DNA from: Niastella vici
GTDB taxonomy: Bacteria > Bacteroidota > Bacteroidia > Chitinophagales > Chitinophagaceae
Direction: 5' to 3'
Length of the DNA: 64,000 bases
Assembly: GCF_002077945.1 (NCBI RefSeq)
Contig: NZ_LVYD01000102.1
Coordinates: 186,001 to 250,000 of the forward strand
Shown: positions 1-9,081 of the stretch, one piece after another
Position numbering within the stretch: position 1 is the first letter of the stretch
Layout of the letters: each line of letters begins with the position of its first letter
Notes under the pieces: model-generated
Database searches by the model: none
What the model saw: the letters and a program-made list of their open reading frames with translations, nothing else
What the model was told of the DNA's origin: nothing
Program-made: the position numbers and the translations under genes

Positions 1-3000
1 ATATCTTCTCCTGTTACCGCATCTTCTACTTTGCAAATTGTTTTCCCGGTTTGTCGTAAACTATCCAGATTGCTGATACGGCTTTTCAGGATGAGGTGAT
101 CGCCCTGGTAAAGCAGTTTGGGTATATTAGGGATCACCATGAACGGCAGTTGCGTATTGAGCTTACGTTCGGCATACGCGAATTGCGCTTTTTTCGTGTG
201 GGCAAACAGTTTCCAGTTCCATTCAGTTAATGATTCCGGCACGGTGAACGTAAAGCGGTAATACCCGTCTTTACCGGCATGAACGGCCGGGTAAAAGAAG
301 GCCAGCTCATTGAAATTGCTGCGGATTTTCACTATGGGCTCCTGTTTTATTTCAGGTAATTTAACCGGGCCTTTCGTACTTATAAGAATAACGCCTTTAG
401 CGCCTCTTGCGCCATAAATAGCCGTAGCGTCTGCCCCTTTCAACATCATCATATCTGTGATCTCGGCAGTATTCAATTCATTTAGCTTACCTGTATACGG
501 TACGCCATCGATCAGCACCAGTAAATCATTCCAGTCCCCGTTAATGCTGTTGGAGCCCCGGATGGTAATAACGTTGGCGGTAGCAGATAAAGGCTTTTTT
601 GAGGTGCCATACCCTACCACTATCACATCATTCAGGCCTCTGTCTTCGATAGCTATGCCAGGCATCCTTCCTTCCAGTTTTGTGAAAACACGATCATAAT
701 CCACATCTTCATCTTCCAGTTGCCCAAAGCGATCTGTTGGCTTTTGTAATGTGTTGCGCATCCACCAAACCGGATGTTTTATTGTTTGTTCCGGAATGTT
801 GTACCGGTTAAGAAAGATTCTGCCTGTGGCTTCATAAATTAATCTTTCAGGCCATTCATTCCTCAGCACACCAGGCATTTCGGGCTGCGGAATTTCCCAT
901 TTGTGTTTTTCCAGTTTATCTAATGAGGCATCATAGCAGGTTGACGCCATTTCCGCCGCCACATTATCATCTCTTGTTTTTACTGAAACAGAGAATGTCG
1001 TTTGCTGCCCTGGCGTTAGCTTGCTTCTGAATTGTTCAATTATAATGGCAGGTTGCGCTGATTGCTGATTGATCCATATTTTTTCACTATGCCTGCAAGC
1101 TTCGTTATTCCTGATAAAAAATGAAGTAATGATTGCATGATCGGTAACATCGTTGGGTATATGAAATGTAAATGCATGAACGCCCGCTTTTATAATCTGT
1201 TCCCGGTAAACAGGTACAATAACCTGTTTTTTGTGCTGAAGGGAAAAATATTTGATCTGCAATAACAGATAAGTGCTGTCGTAAGCACTTCCTGCATAAA
1301 CCTGAACATTGTCACCCGGATTGACCGAATTAAAAGGCAAATTAAAAAATGAATGTTTTGCTACGGGAAGATGCGTTGATGCTGTATCAAATATGGTAAA
1401 TGCTCCTTTAGTGTTTCCCCGCACTATATTGTTTTCATAACAGGTTGCCTGCACAGTGTATTCACCAGCTTTTAATGTTTCAAACGGAATGCGAAGCTTC
1501 TCACCGGCGCCCGTATTGATCGTTGTTTCATAAACCAGTTCCTTCTCCGGTTTAGTGTCAGCGCTGAATTCTATATCTGGAAACCATTGCGCCAATTGTT
1601 CCTTTGAATATTTCCATTGGTCTGCATAATTTGTTATTCCGGGGAACATATTTACACGGTTGTTCTTTTCCCTGTATATTTTCACCTGGATATTTCTTGC
1701 CAGCTCAATTTTATTTGGGTCTTTGGTTGTAATAAGAACCGGTTGCTGATCATGGATATAATAATTATGTTTCAATGGAAAGCTGATCACGACCGGCTGT
1801 GTTGAAACATGTAAGGCACCGTCGATTTCATGGCTTTCACCGGAAAGATCAGTGGCGGTTGCCGTTAGCTGATAATGAAAATCATATTTAACAGAGTCGG
1901 GCAGTTTTGCCTTTTGCAAAGCGGTATCGGTAACAACTATTTCCGCAATACCATTTTCTCCGGTTGTTACCGAGCTGTCAAACTGCATTTCTTCCAGTAT
2001 CCCTTCCGGCAAATAATACGGCACAGACCGGCTGATGGAATACTGGATCTTTGTATGGGCCATAGTGCTGCCGGCAAATGAGCGTACCTTTAATTTGAAT
2101 GTGATCGCATCGCCCGGTAAATAAGTGGTCGCCGGTGGTTCTGCTGTGAGTTCAAATGTGGGGCGTTTATATTCTTCCACCCTGAACGCCCCGTCGCGCC
2201 AGGATACATTATCAATATCTCCATCAAATTCCCAGGTGCCGGTTGCGGCCGTTGCCGGAATATGAAAAGATCCAGCTATGGAACCATATGCATTCGGTTT
2301 TACCGCAAAGGTGTCAACCTTTCTTTTGAAAGGATCGGTAATATACATTTCCGGCTCATCTTCATTTAACCATTTTTTCAAAAAATTCCGGAAGAGGCCG
2401 TGCTGCAGGTTCTTTTTATTAGCAATGATCGTTGCCCCGGTGTAGGGATCCCTTGTCGTTACTATACCTTTGTAATAAACCGTTTGGCCGGGCCGGTAGA
2501 TGCTTCTGTCGGTCAGCATTTTGATCTGGGCATTATCAATGTAATAATCCAGCAGATCATCATCTTCTTCCTTGTTATAAATATGGTCATTCTGCTTTTC
2601 ATTGGAAACTCTTATATATTTATACAGCGAATCGCTGCCGTTGGCTACTTCTACTTCATAGTCTTCAGTTTTCTTTAAAAGAACATACCCATACTGTTTC
2701 GAAATATTTCTGATTGATACTTTTTCATCTTCATCACTAACCGAAACAGATACACCTGTTAGTGGCAACCCGGTTTTTCTGTTCAATACATATACCCGGT
2801 TATCAGATGCCACTATGGCAATTTGTGTAACCTGGAACGTAACGTGGGCAATCTCCTTATTAAACCCGGTAATTTCGTTAGGCGCAAACAAAATGGCATA
2901 CCTGCCAGCCGTCAACCGGTCAATTTTCAGGAAGGTTTTATGTTTATCCAGATCGCTGGTGACCGGTAAGGATTCGTGTACAGAACGCAGGGCGGATTTA

Positions 3001-4259
3001 TTAAGAAGATACAGAATGGCTGTATCCTGGCTTTTTGGCAACTGTTCATCATGCCCTAACTGAATGACCCTGTAATATAGATTACTTACATTTTTGTATT
3101 CAATCTTTGTCAATATGGGTTCATTGGGCAATACGCAATCATTCATTTTCCAGGTAATCTCTGAGGCCAGAATTTGTTTTTTCATGCCCTCCAGTTCGCG
3201 GCCGAGGAAAGCAAAATCGTTGAATAAAGCCTTATTGCTTTCATACAGTTCAAGGGCCTTAGCCGGCGGGAATTTATCCTTACTAAAAATATACTCATTG
3301 TTCCTTGTACGGTTGTGCCATAACAGGCAAAGCTGATAAACCGCATGGGCCCTTACTTCCGGGATAGGGCTTTCAGTGCCGGCGAGTAAATATTTTTCAT
3401 ATTCCGATTCTTTCAATAAGCCGTACCCAGCCTTCTCATAAATATATTTCCGTACCAGGGATTCAATAAAGAAAAAGGTCGCGGAGTCTTGTTGATGTTT
3501 TCCAAGCCATTCTTTATAAAGATGGAGTGCAACCACTTCCCTACTGTTGCTTTGTACAGTATCAAGGGCTTTGACAAGTTCAGCGGGAGATAATTTCAGC
3601 CACCCCGAAAATTGTTTTTGCCACGAGTCATTGAACCAGTAACGATTTGTATTATAGGCGATCTGTTCTGCGATGATGATATCAAACATAGCGGGTTTAA
3701 ACAGGAACACCATTGGGTTGGAAGAAAGCCAGGCAAAATTTTCGGGGTTGTCACTATTGAGTGCGGGCGACAGGCTTTTCGCCTGTTCGTAATGATACTG
3801 AATGGTGCTATCAAGCATCGCATTGGAAAACGCGGCATAATTAAACGGGAGGTCTCTTGTTTCGTAAAGCGGCCTTCTATATTGAGCTTTTTGATAGAAT
3901 TTTTGGAGCCGGTGCGCCTGCATAATATGCATGATCAGTCTCAGGCTGGCAGGGGTATGCAGATTTTGCAGGGTGCTGTCGATAAAAGAGGAATTGCGAA
4001 AATAAAAGGTGTCTTCCGTTCTGACATCGGTGATGAGCAACTGGTAATAGCGTGCGCGGGCATAAATAACAGGGTCACCGTTTTTTTGTGCGCCGGTTTC
4101 AATATCCCCGAGCTGCTGGTAAATATCTACAAGATTATTCTTTTGCCTGATGGCGGTTTCCAAAGATTCCCACAATACGGGATCATGATCATTCTGGGAA
4201 AAAGCAAAAAGAGGAAAAATCATGGAAATCATTGCAATAACCGACCATTTTAGCATCAT
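1..4259 (-). CDS. Alpha-2-macroglobulin-like protein with TonB plug domain (3' end outside window)
   Basis: Reading frame opens with tandem ATG codons at 4259/4256 and stays open to the left edge, so at least 1419 residues are visible and the C-terminus is missing. A signal peptide (about residues 1-22, ending AFSQ) is followed by a long helical region and then beta-rich macroglobulin (MG) domains from about residue 390. The family motif YKRPTFE lies near residue 697. Around residues 1190-1295 there is a TonB-receptor plug-like module (LLVLIDGVPY, then LKGADATAIYGARGAKGVIL), followed directly by the start of an A2M domain (NELAFFYP). Such MG2/plug proteins occur in Bacteroidota, but their role is not established. 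The plug suggests an outer-membrane or transport-linked location; that is inference. Operator copy 1 (4492-4512) lies 233 bp upstream and could serve this gene or the one at 4966. Confidence 0.85.
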   Translation of the reverse strand, partial: MMLKWSVIAMISMIFPLFAFSQNDHDPVLWESLETAIRQKNNLVDIYQQLGDIETGAQKNGDPVIYARARYYQLLITDVRTEDTFYFRNSSFIDSTLQNLHTPASLRLIMHIMQAHRLQKFYQKAQYRRPLYETRDLPFNYAAFSNAMLDSTIQYHYEQAKSLSPALNSDNPENFAWLSSNPMVFLFKPAMFDIIIAEQIAYNTNRYWFNDSWQKQFSGWLKLSPAELVKALDTVQSNSREVVALHLYKEWLGKHQQDSATFFFIESLVRKYIYEKAGYGLLKESEYEKYLLAGTESPIPEVRAHAVYQLCLLWHNRTRNNEYIFSKDKFPPAKALELYESNKALFNDFAFLGRELEGMKKQILASEITWKMNDCVLPNEPILTKIEYKNVSNLYYRVIQLGHDEQLPKSQDTAILYLLNKSALRSVHESLPVTSDLDKHKTFLKIDRLTAGRYAILFAPNEITGFNKEIAHVTFQVTQIAIVASDNRVYVLNRKTGLPLTGVSVSVSDEDEKVSIRNISKQYGYVLLKKTEDYEVEVANGSDSLYKYIRVSNEKQNDHIYNKEEDDDLLDYYIDNAQIKMLTDRSIYRPGQTVYYKGIVTTRDPYTGATIIANKKNLQHGLFRNFLKKWLNEDEPEMYITDPFKRKVDTFAVKPNAYGSIAGSFHIPATAATGTWEFDGDIDNVSWRDGAFRVEEYKRPTFELTAEPPATTYLPGDAITFKLKVRSFAGSTMAHTKIQYSISRSVPYYLPEGILEEMQFDSSVTTGENGIAEIVVTDTALQKAKLPDSVKYDFHYQLTATATDLSGESHEIDGALHVSTQPVVISFPLKHNYYIHDQQPVLITTKDPNKIELARNIQVKIYREKNNRVNMFPGITNYADQWKYSKEQLAQWFPDIEFSADTKPEKELVYETTINTGAGEKLRIPFETLKAGEYTVQATCYENNIVRGNTKGAFTIFDTASTHLPVAKHSFFNLPFNSVNPGDNVQVYAGSAYDSTYLLLQIKYFSLQHKKQVIVPVYREQIIKAGVHAFTFHIPNDVTDHAIITSFFIRNNEACRHSEKIWINQQSAQPAIIIEQFRSKLTPGQQTTFSVSVKTRDDNVAAEMASTCYDASLDKLEKHKWEIPQPEMPGVLRNEWPERLIYEATGRIFLNRYNIPEQTIKHPVWWMRNTLQKPTDRFGQLEDEDVDYDRVFTKLEGRMPGIAIEDRGLNDVIVVGYGTSKKPLSATANVITIRGSNSINGDWNDLLVLIDGVPYTGKLNELNTAEITDMMMLKGADATAIYGARGAKGVILISTKGPVKLPEIKQEPIVKIRSNFNELAFFYPAVHAGKDGYYRFTFTVPESLTEWNWKLFAHTKKAQFAYAERKLNTQLPFMVIPNIPKLLYQGDHLILKSRISNLDSLRQTGKTICKVEDAVTGED

Positions 4260-4965
4260 ACAGTTGACTCTTTAACCTTAGATGCGCAAACCTAACATAT
4301 TACATATGATAACCAAAAGAAAAATAACTGTATTGCAAATTGTATTACCCCCCGGCGCAATCGCCTGGAGGCAATGTGGAGCCGGGCATGGAACGCCAGG
4401 TATCGGCAAACAGGTTATGAACAAGGTCGTAAGCATCATCGGCCGAACTTGTTTATTTACAGGCCAGTTTAAATATAGGCAAGCTGCGCATCACTGCAGT
4501 TATACTGCAGTGGTGTATAACGGTAACACCTATTTTAGAAAATACTTTATTTCAATATATCAAATTCTGTATTGCTATATTTTAATGAGCAATTACATAA
4601 CTATCCTGCGTAATATTGAACTGGCAGTATAACAACAGTTAAACCAATTATCAGGTGAAGCTGACAGTTAAAAACTTAACATTGGAAAATAAAATTCCTT
4701 TGTAAATTTACAGTAAGATAATATCTATCGAGGTTAAGGCCAGCTCCCGACACTCCTTCTAACCTCTTTTCTGAAATCCGGTTGGTGTTATTATTATACC
4801 GTTTCATTCTCTTTGGAATAGACCGGCAAATCCCTGTTTTCCGTGCCAGATGAAAAACCCACAACCTTAAATTTTATTAAATAGAACAACTGTTTTGTAG
4901 CTAATCTCTCCGTCGTAAGATGGGGATCAATAACCTTATTCGTCAACATTAAGACCTGTAATGCT
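4260..4965. other. Long intergenic region with hairpins, no convincing gene
   Basis: Divergent region between the macroglobulin-like gene and the MauE-like gene. It holds a GC-rich nested hairpin (CCCGGC 4351-4356 with GCCGGG 4381-4386, inner GGCG/CGCC) that resembles scattered intergenic repeats of this genome type. It also holds the palindromic operator at 4492-4512. A stretch at 4671-4686 matches 16 bases of the left half of the 26953 palindrome (AAAACTTAACATTGGA). The longest plus-strand frame (4282-4632) has no recognisable domain and unlikely composition. Short ATG frames after the operator encode at most 15 residues. I see no precursor peptide here. Confidence 0.5.
4492..4538 (+). promoter_or_regulatory. 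Operator copy 1 with -7-like element
   Basis: Perfect inverted repeat CACTGCAG (4492-4499), 5-nt spacer TTATA, CTGCAGTG (4505-4512). On the plus strand TATTTTAG (4531-4538), a variant of the Bacteroidota -7 box TANNTTTG, starts 19 nt after the ACTGCAG-N5-CTGCAGT core. In the other three copies this gap is 9-10 nt, so this one sits about one helical turn further away. Reading right would drive the gene at 4966 with a leader of over 400 nt. Reading left there is a weaker TATATTTA candidate towards the gene starting at 4259. The direction is therefore uncertain. Confidence 0.6.
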
Positions 4966-5409
4966 ATGAAAAAGAGTAATATGGCCATGGGGATCATATG
5001 CACTTTGAACATTATCCTCTTTATATACGCTGCTTCTGCCAAATTGCTTGATTTTTACAATTTCCAATTCTCACTTTCAGAATCACCTTTTATTGCGCCC
5101 TTTGCCGGCATACTGGCCTGGGCGGTGCCTGCCATTGAGTTGATCATTGCCGTTATGCTGGTAATACCGGGGTTACGGCTGGCGGGGTTATATGCCTCCT
5201 TTATATTAATGTCGTTATTCACTGTATACATTACGGCTATGCTGCTGTTTACCAGCGACATCCCCTGCTCCTGCGGCGGTGTGCTGGAAGAAATGTCGTG
5301 GGGTACGCATATACTATTCAATTGCGTTTTTGTCGCATTGTCGGCCTGGGGCATTTACCTGTTACGCAAAAAGCGGCGAATGTTACCAATTTTACCTGCC
5401 CTCGCATAA
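4966..5409 (+). CDS. MauE/DoxX-like redox-associated membrane protein
   Basis: A 147-residue protein with four hydrophobic segments and a short basic tail, matching the MauE/DoxX membrane family. MauE in methylamine utilisation is thought to help deliver or maturate disulfide-bonded proteins. The motif PCSCGG (about residues 103-108) is a paired-cysteine signature consistent with thiol/disulfide electron transfer across the membrane. The ATG at 4966 is preceded by an out-of-frame ATG at 4961 that stops at once. Neighbours include a thioredoxin-like lipoprotein, a thioredoxin fusion and an exported peptide with two Cys, so a role in disulfide handling of that peptide is a reasonable inference. 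Family assignment is confident; the role is not proven. Confidence 0.75.
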   Translation: MKKSNMAMGIICTLNIILFIYAASAKLLDFYNFQFSLSESPFIAPFAGILAWAVPAIELIIAVMLVIPGLRLAGLYASFILMSLFTVYITAMLLFTSDIPCSCGGVLEEMSWGTHILFNCVFVALSAWGIYLLRKKRRMLPILPALA

Positions 5410-5533
5410 TAATAAGAGCACTGTTTAATACTTACTATATCTGAAAGGCCATGTTACGTCCCGGCGCATAACAAAAAGAAACCGATTCCTTATCCCGTGG
5501 CGATTTAACCGTCGTCACCTAAACACCCGATAT

Positions 5534-5812
5534 ATGCAAAGAGACATTATTGACCGGCTCTCCCGATTAGACCATCTTATTCGAATCAGAGGTACCGGCA
5601 CTCCTGCGCAACTGGCAGAACGGTTGAACCTTTCGGAAAGAAGTATTTACGATTACATCAATTTTATGAAAGGACTGGGGTGCCCCATTAAATTCGACAG
5701 TTACCGCGAAAGTTATTTTTATGAAGAAGATGGCTTTTTCGTGATCGCCTTTTTCTCGAAAAGCAAGTTGAAACCGTTGCTTGATAGTTATTCACTGGAA
5801 CTTAATGATTGA
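5534..5812 (+). CDS. Small HTH DNA-binding protein
   Basis: A 92-residue protein. Residues about 5-50 form a helix-turn-helix of the HTH_11/DeoR N-terminal type (RLDHLIRIRGTGTPAQLAER, then LNLSERSIYDYI). The remaining 40 residues (YRESYFYEEDGFFVIAF) resemble the wing and linker seen before ligand domains, but no ligand domain follows. It lies between the MauE-like gene and operator copy 2, which precedes the kinase-cyclase gene. This makes it the best local candidate to bind the ACTGCAG-N5-CTGCAGT palindromes. That link is inference from position; no other specific regulator lies between 4492 and 15855 except the Lys-rich HTH protein at 9082. Confidence 0.75.
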   Translation: MQRDIIDRLSRLDHLIRIRGTGTPAQLAERLNLSERSIYDYINFMKGLGCPIKFDSYRESYFYEEDGFFVIAFFSKSKLKPLLDSYSLELND

Positions 5813-5838
5813 TTAATGATAGGGCAAAATTTAATATT

Positions 5839-5877
5839 CCACTGCAGGAAAACTGCAGTGGACTTGCCGAAATTTAG
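5839..5877 (+). promoter_or_regulatory. Operator copy 2 upstream of kinase-cyclase gene
   Basis: Perfect 9-bp inverted repeat CCACTGCAG (5839-5847), spacer GAAAA, CTGCAGTGG (5853-5861). AAATTTAG (5870-5877), a one-mismatch match to the TANNTTAG element of the other copies, starts 10 nt after the core. The start codon at 5903 follows 25 nt later, giving a short leader. The palindrome occupies the place where a -33 element would normally sit, which favours an activator or a promoter-occluding repressor. Confidence 0.7.
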
Positions 5878-5902
5878 TTAACACCATTAAACCATTATCG
5901 GG

Positions 5903-8053
5903 ATGAAAGTTGCGACAGAAATGGCCGTTTCGCAAAGTGCGGCGGAAACCGAAGTAAAAGGAAAGTCGATCAAAAAGGCAGGTAAGCGCATCGGCTATAA
6001 TTATATAATATTAAAGAGCCTCAAAGAAAGCCAGAAGAACGATGTTATAAAATGCCTGTATATCAAAAGCCTCACCAATTTTGGTTTTTGTGTGATCAAG
6101 GAAGGGACCTATGGCGACAGCAAAGACAAGCATGGCCGGGATATCAGGGACCGGCTCATTTGGCAGGAACAATTGCATGCCCAGCTCCAGGATAAAATAC
6201 GGATGCCGCGGTTGCTGGGCCATTTTGAAGAGAATGGTAATTATTACCTGGTAATGGAACGCATAAAAGGCAAACCATTATACAACGCCTGTCGCGACAT
6301 GAATGGTGAACTGCGTAATGGGTTGCTAACGGGAACCCGTACAGGTGTAACTTTCGTGAATTATTTAGTACAGATCGTTGACCTGCTCAATACGCTGCAT
6401 AAACACCAGATAGTACACCGCGATGCCACTTCCAATAATTTTATCATTATGCCCGGTGGCAAGGTAGCGGTAATAGATATGGAATTAAGTTATTCCCTGC
6501 AACAACAGGCGCCGGCGCCACCATTTCAGTTAGGAACTTTTGGTTATATGTCGCCGGAACAACTAAAAACAGAAACGCCTACGATCAAAGAGGATGTGTT
6601 TTCTGCCGGCGCCGTGTTATTGCAGGTATGGACGGGTATATCGCCGCAAAAGGTAACCGATGCTCCTTTTGAATCGTTGTGTGAAAAGGTGTATTTTTTT
6701 ATTCCCGATAAAGCGATTGCCGATATCGTGATACAATGCCTGCATCCCGATGCGGTGAAACGACCTGCCCTTACGCCTGTGTACGACGCACTGGTGCAAT
6801 ACAAAAGCGACCTGCGCACCAAAAAACAACGGCCGATAACAAAGCCGGTCCTGTTTACAAAAGAACAAATAAAACAAACGATACAACAGGCTATTGGTAC
6901 TTTGACCTCTCCCTTGCTTGTAGATGAAAACAAAGGCTGGTTTTCGGAAGATGTGAACGCCGAACCCAACCGTGAAAAGAACAGGATCAACAAAGGCTGG
7001 TACACCAGTTTCGGCAAAGGCGCTGCCGGGGTAATGTACCTGCTCAATGAAGCACATCGCCTGGGATTCGATATAACAGGCACTGCCGCTCCCATTCAGC
7101 AGGCATTAGATCTGATTGAAACCAAATACATACAACGCATTCAGCAGGTTTCACCCAGTCTGCATTTCGGTGCGCCCGGTATTGCAGCTACCCTGGCCCT
7201 CGCCATCCGGGATGGACTGATAGTACCTCAAACCCATTATTTTGACTGGATCAACCGCTTGCTTCACCGGGATAACCAGGCAACTGGTTTTATTAATGGC
7301 ATGGCCGGGCAGGGAATGGCCCACTGGCTATGCCATGATTTTTTACAACCACATATAACCAGAGATCGATTAACCAGTTACGTTACCAGGTTGATCAGGG
7401 AACAGCAAAAAGATGGCACGTGGGTATACAAAGAAGTAAAAGACAAACAAAAGAAGCGGCCCGGTTTTGCCAATGGCGTATCGGGGATCATTTATTTTTT
7501 GCTGGAATATGCCCACCGTTATAAAGATGAAACTGCGAAGGCATCGGCAGAAGCCGGTTTAAACTGGTTGATGAAAAAAGGTATTCACCGGGGCGACAAA
7601 ATTCAATGGCGCACTGATAAGAATAAAGAATTAATGCACTGGTGGAGCGAAGGCACGTCGGGAATCGCCCTCGCTTTTATAAAAGCTTATGCCTGTTCGG
7701 ATAACCCTACACTTAAGCAGGATTATAAACATTATGCCACCGGTGCATTATTAAATATTCCCAAACAGGCAATTGATAACAACCTCAGCCAGTTGCAGGG
7801 GTTGAGCGGACTGGGAGAAATTTACCTCGAAGCGGAGCGGGTGTTTGCAGAGCGGGAATGGCAGGAAAGAGCCGGTTGGGTAGCCCAGGTGATTATGCAT
7901 TTGAAAAAAGAACATCCGAAACACGGACCGTATTGGTTAGTACAGGGGGAAAAGCAGCCCACACCCGATTTTATGACCGGTAATAGCGGGGTGATCCATT
8001 TTCTATTGCGGTATTGTTTTCCGGATAAACTAACTTTGCCATTAATGGAATGA
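5903..8053 (+). CDS. Kinase plus LanC-like cyclase protein (class III lanthipeptide synthetase-like, no lyase domain)
   Basis: A 716-residue protein. Residues about 60-305 form a Ser/Thr-kinase-like domain with Lys66 (FCVIKEG), catalytic HRD 172-174, Asn179 and DME 192-194 in place of DFG; class III LanKC kinases have a similar D-[LM]-E. Residues about 365-705 are a LanC-like alpha-toroid with repeated Gly-rich turns (FGAPGI, FANGVSGI, SEGTSGI, MTGNSGV). The NisC-type catalytic His position (AHG) reads ANG, the first Zn Cys (W-C-x-G) reads WSEG, and the CHG pair is absent. Loss of Zn ligands is normal for class III cyclases. The N-terminal lyase domain of LanKC is absent and is found instead, with another kinase, in the gene at 12138-13511. 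Cytoplasmic. Expression is probably governed by operator copy 2. Confidence 0.8.
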   Translation: MKVATEMAVSQSAAETEVKGKSIKKAGKRIGYNYIILKSLKESQKNDVIKCLYIKSLTNFGFCVIKEGTYGDSKDKHGRDIRDRLIWQEQLHAQLQDKIRMPRLLGHFEENGNYYLVMERIKGKPLYNACRDMNGELRNGLLTGTRTGVTFVNYLVQIVDLLNTLHKHQIVHRDATSNNFIIMPGGKVAVIDMELSYSLQQQAPAPPFQLGTFGYMSPEQLKTETPTIKEDVFSAGAVLLQVWTGISPQKVTDAPFESLCEKVYFFIPDKAIADIVIQCLHPDAVKRPALTPVYDALVQYKSDLRTKKQRPITKPVLFTKEQIKQTIQQAIGTLTSPLLVDENKGWFSEDVNAEPNREKNRINKGWYTSFGKGAAGVMYLLNEAHRLGFDITGTAAPIQQALDLIETKYIQRIQQVSPSLHFGAPGIAATLALAIRDGLIVPQTHYFDWINRLLHRDNQATGFINGMAGQGMAHWLCHDFLQPHITRDRLTSYVTRLIREQQKDGTWVYKEVKDKQKKRPGFANGVSGIIYFLLEYAHRYKDETAKASAEAGLNWLMKKGIHRGDKIQWRTDKNKELMHWWSEGTSGIALAFIKAYACSDNPTLKQDYKHYATGALLNIPKQAIDNNLSQLQGLSGLGEIYLEAERVFAEREWQERAGWVAQVIMHLKKEHPKHGPYWLVQGEKQPTPDFMTGNSGVIHFLLRYCFPDKLTLPLME

Positions 8054-8106
8054 TTGATGTGCCGGTGTAGTTGGGAATCAAAATTATAACCTTAGTCCTT
8101 TGATAA

Positions 8107-8892
8107 ATGAATTACGCAAAAGTTATTGATGCAGCCCTGACCTTATTTCCCAAACGGATAAAAGTAACCTGTATCGATGGCGTTACGGGCCAGCAAATTG
8201 GTATATACAAAGTACCATTCAGCCAGTTACCGGCTATATTTGATAAACCCATTACATTAGATATTGAAGGACATACGTGGCGGGTGATAAAAGCTGATCC
8301 CCTGTCGGCCGATGAGTTTGGGATCTTCAGAAAATTAAAACTGCATGTACTGAGTGTAGAACAACAGCAACAGGCAAGCCTGGGCCATAACGTAGCTACC
8401 CGGCATGCCAATAACCCCTTGACCACTTCTACCCCATTCTATCAGCAGTTCACCCTCGAACTAACGCCAGATGACTGGTTGCAATTAGAATTCCTTCCTA
8501 CAGACGCCCTGCCTTTAATTCAGGAAGAAATGGCGTTGATAGATCCCATTTTATTAGCCCAAAACGGTTCCAGCCTGTTATTGGGGTACGAAACCATGCA
8601 TATTCGCCAACAAACAGCCCAACTGGGGGTTGAGATCCCTTTTGACGCTTTTTGCGCCGCCCTGCCCGTCAATAAAAAGGGAAATATCCGGTTTGGGGGC
8701 GATGGGTACGTGGAGAACGGTTTTGTTGTTCAAACAGACAATTACGAATATTACGGCATCCTGGTAAATAACCAGATCACCCATTTATGCCTTACTTCCT
8801 TTGATTGTATTGACGATGAGTTTACGCAGGTAGCCAGCAACTGGGACCTGGCGCTGGTGAACTGGAAACAATGCAGTATAACGATGTGCTAA
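8107..8892 (+). CDS. Hypothetical protein of the peptide island
   Basis: A 261-residue soluble protein without signal peptide or membrane segment and without a domain I recognise. It follows the kinase-cyclase gene by 53 bp on the same strand with no terminator between, so it is probably in the same transcript. It has several Cys in the C-terminal third and ends in QCSITMC. A role as substrate-recognition or accessory factor for the modification enzyme is possible, but nothing in the sequence proves it. ATG at 8107 is the first in-frame start and lies just after the TGA of a short upstream frame. Confidence 0.7.
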   Translation: MNYAKVIDAALTLFPKRIKVTCIDGVTGQQIGIYKVPFSQLPAIFDKPITLDIEGHTWRVIKADPLSADEFGIFRKLKLHVLSVEQQQQASLGHNVATRHANNPLTTSTPFYQQFTLELTPDDWLQLEFLPTDALPLIQEEMALIDPILLAQNGSSLLLGYETMHIRQQTAQLGVEIPFDAFCAALPVNKKGNIRFGGDGYVENGFVVQTDNYEYYGILVNNQITHLCLTSFDCIDDEFTQVASNWDLALVNWKQCSITMC

Positions 8893-9010
8893 CCGCTGAA
8901 CGCATCCCATGGACTAAGCGTTTATTCTTATTTTTATTTGCCTGAATACAAAAATCCTTTTAATTTACACAGCCAGATCATTCACCTTCCCTGATGGATA
9001 CTTTGGAAGG

Positions 9011-9059
9011 TTTGTACACGATGCTCCGATTAGTAAGCCAAATTGCCACTATTGGCTTA
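9011..9059 (+). promoter_or_regulatory. Composite site upstream of Lys-rich HTH gene
   Basis: Two elements sit just before the 9082 gene. The first is an 18-mer beginning TTTGTACAC and ending TCCG (9011-9028). The second is an inverted repeat TAAGCCAA (9034-9041), 10-nt spacer, TTGGCTTA (9052-9059). The same pair recurs downstream of the gene at 9469-9542. The inverted repeat ends 22 bp before the ATG and would suit an autoregulatory operator. Confidence 0.5.
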
Positions 9060-9081
9060 ACCTTTAAATGAATTGAACAGC

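Noticed and set aside
3612..4253. 213-residue plus-strand frame
   Set aside because: It lies wholly antisense to the macroglobulin-like gene, whose MG and signal features are clear, and has no recognisable domain.
4282..4632. 116-residue plus-strand frame before the MauE-like gene
   Set aside because: It spans the operator palindrome and the -7 element, has no domain and poor composition; most likely chance.
6544..7095. Long minus-strand frames inside the kinase-cyclase gene
   Set aside because: Antisense shadows of conserved kinase/LanC sequence.
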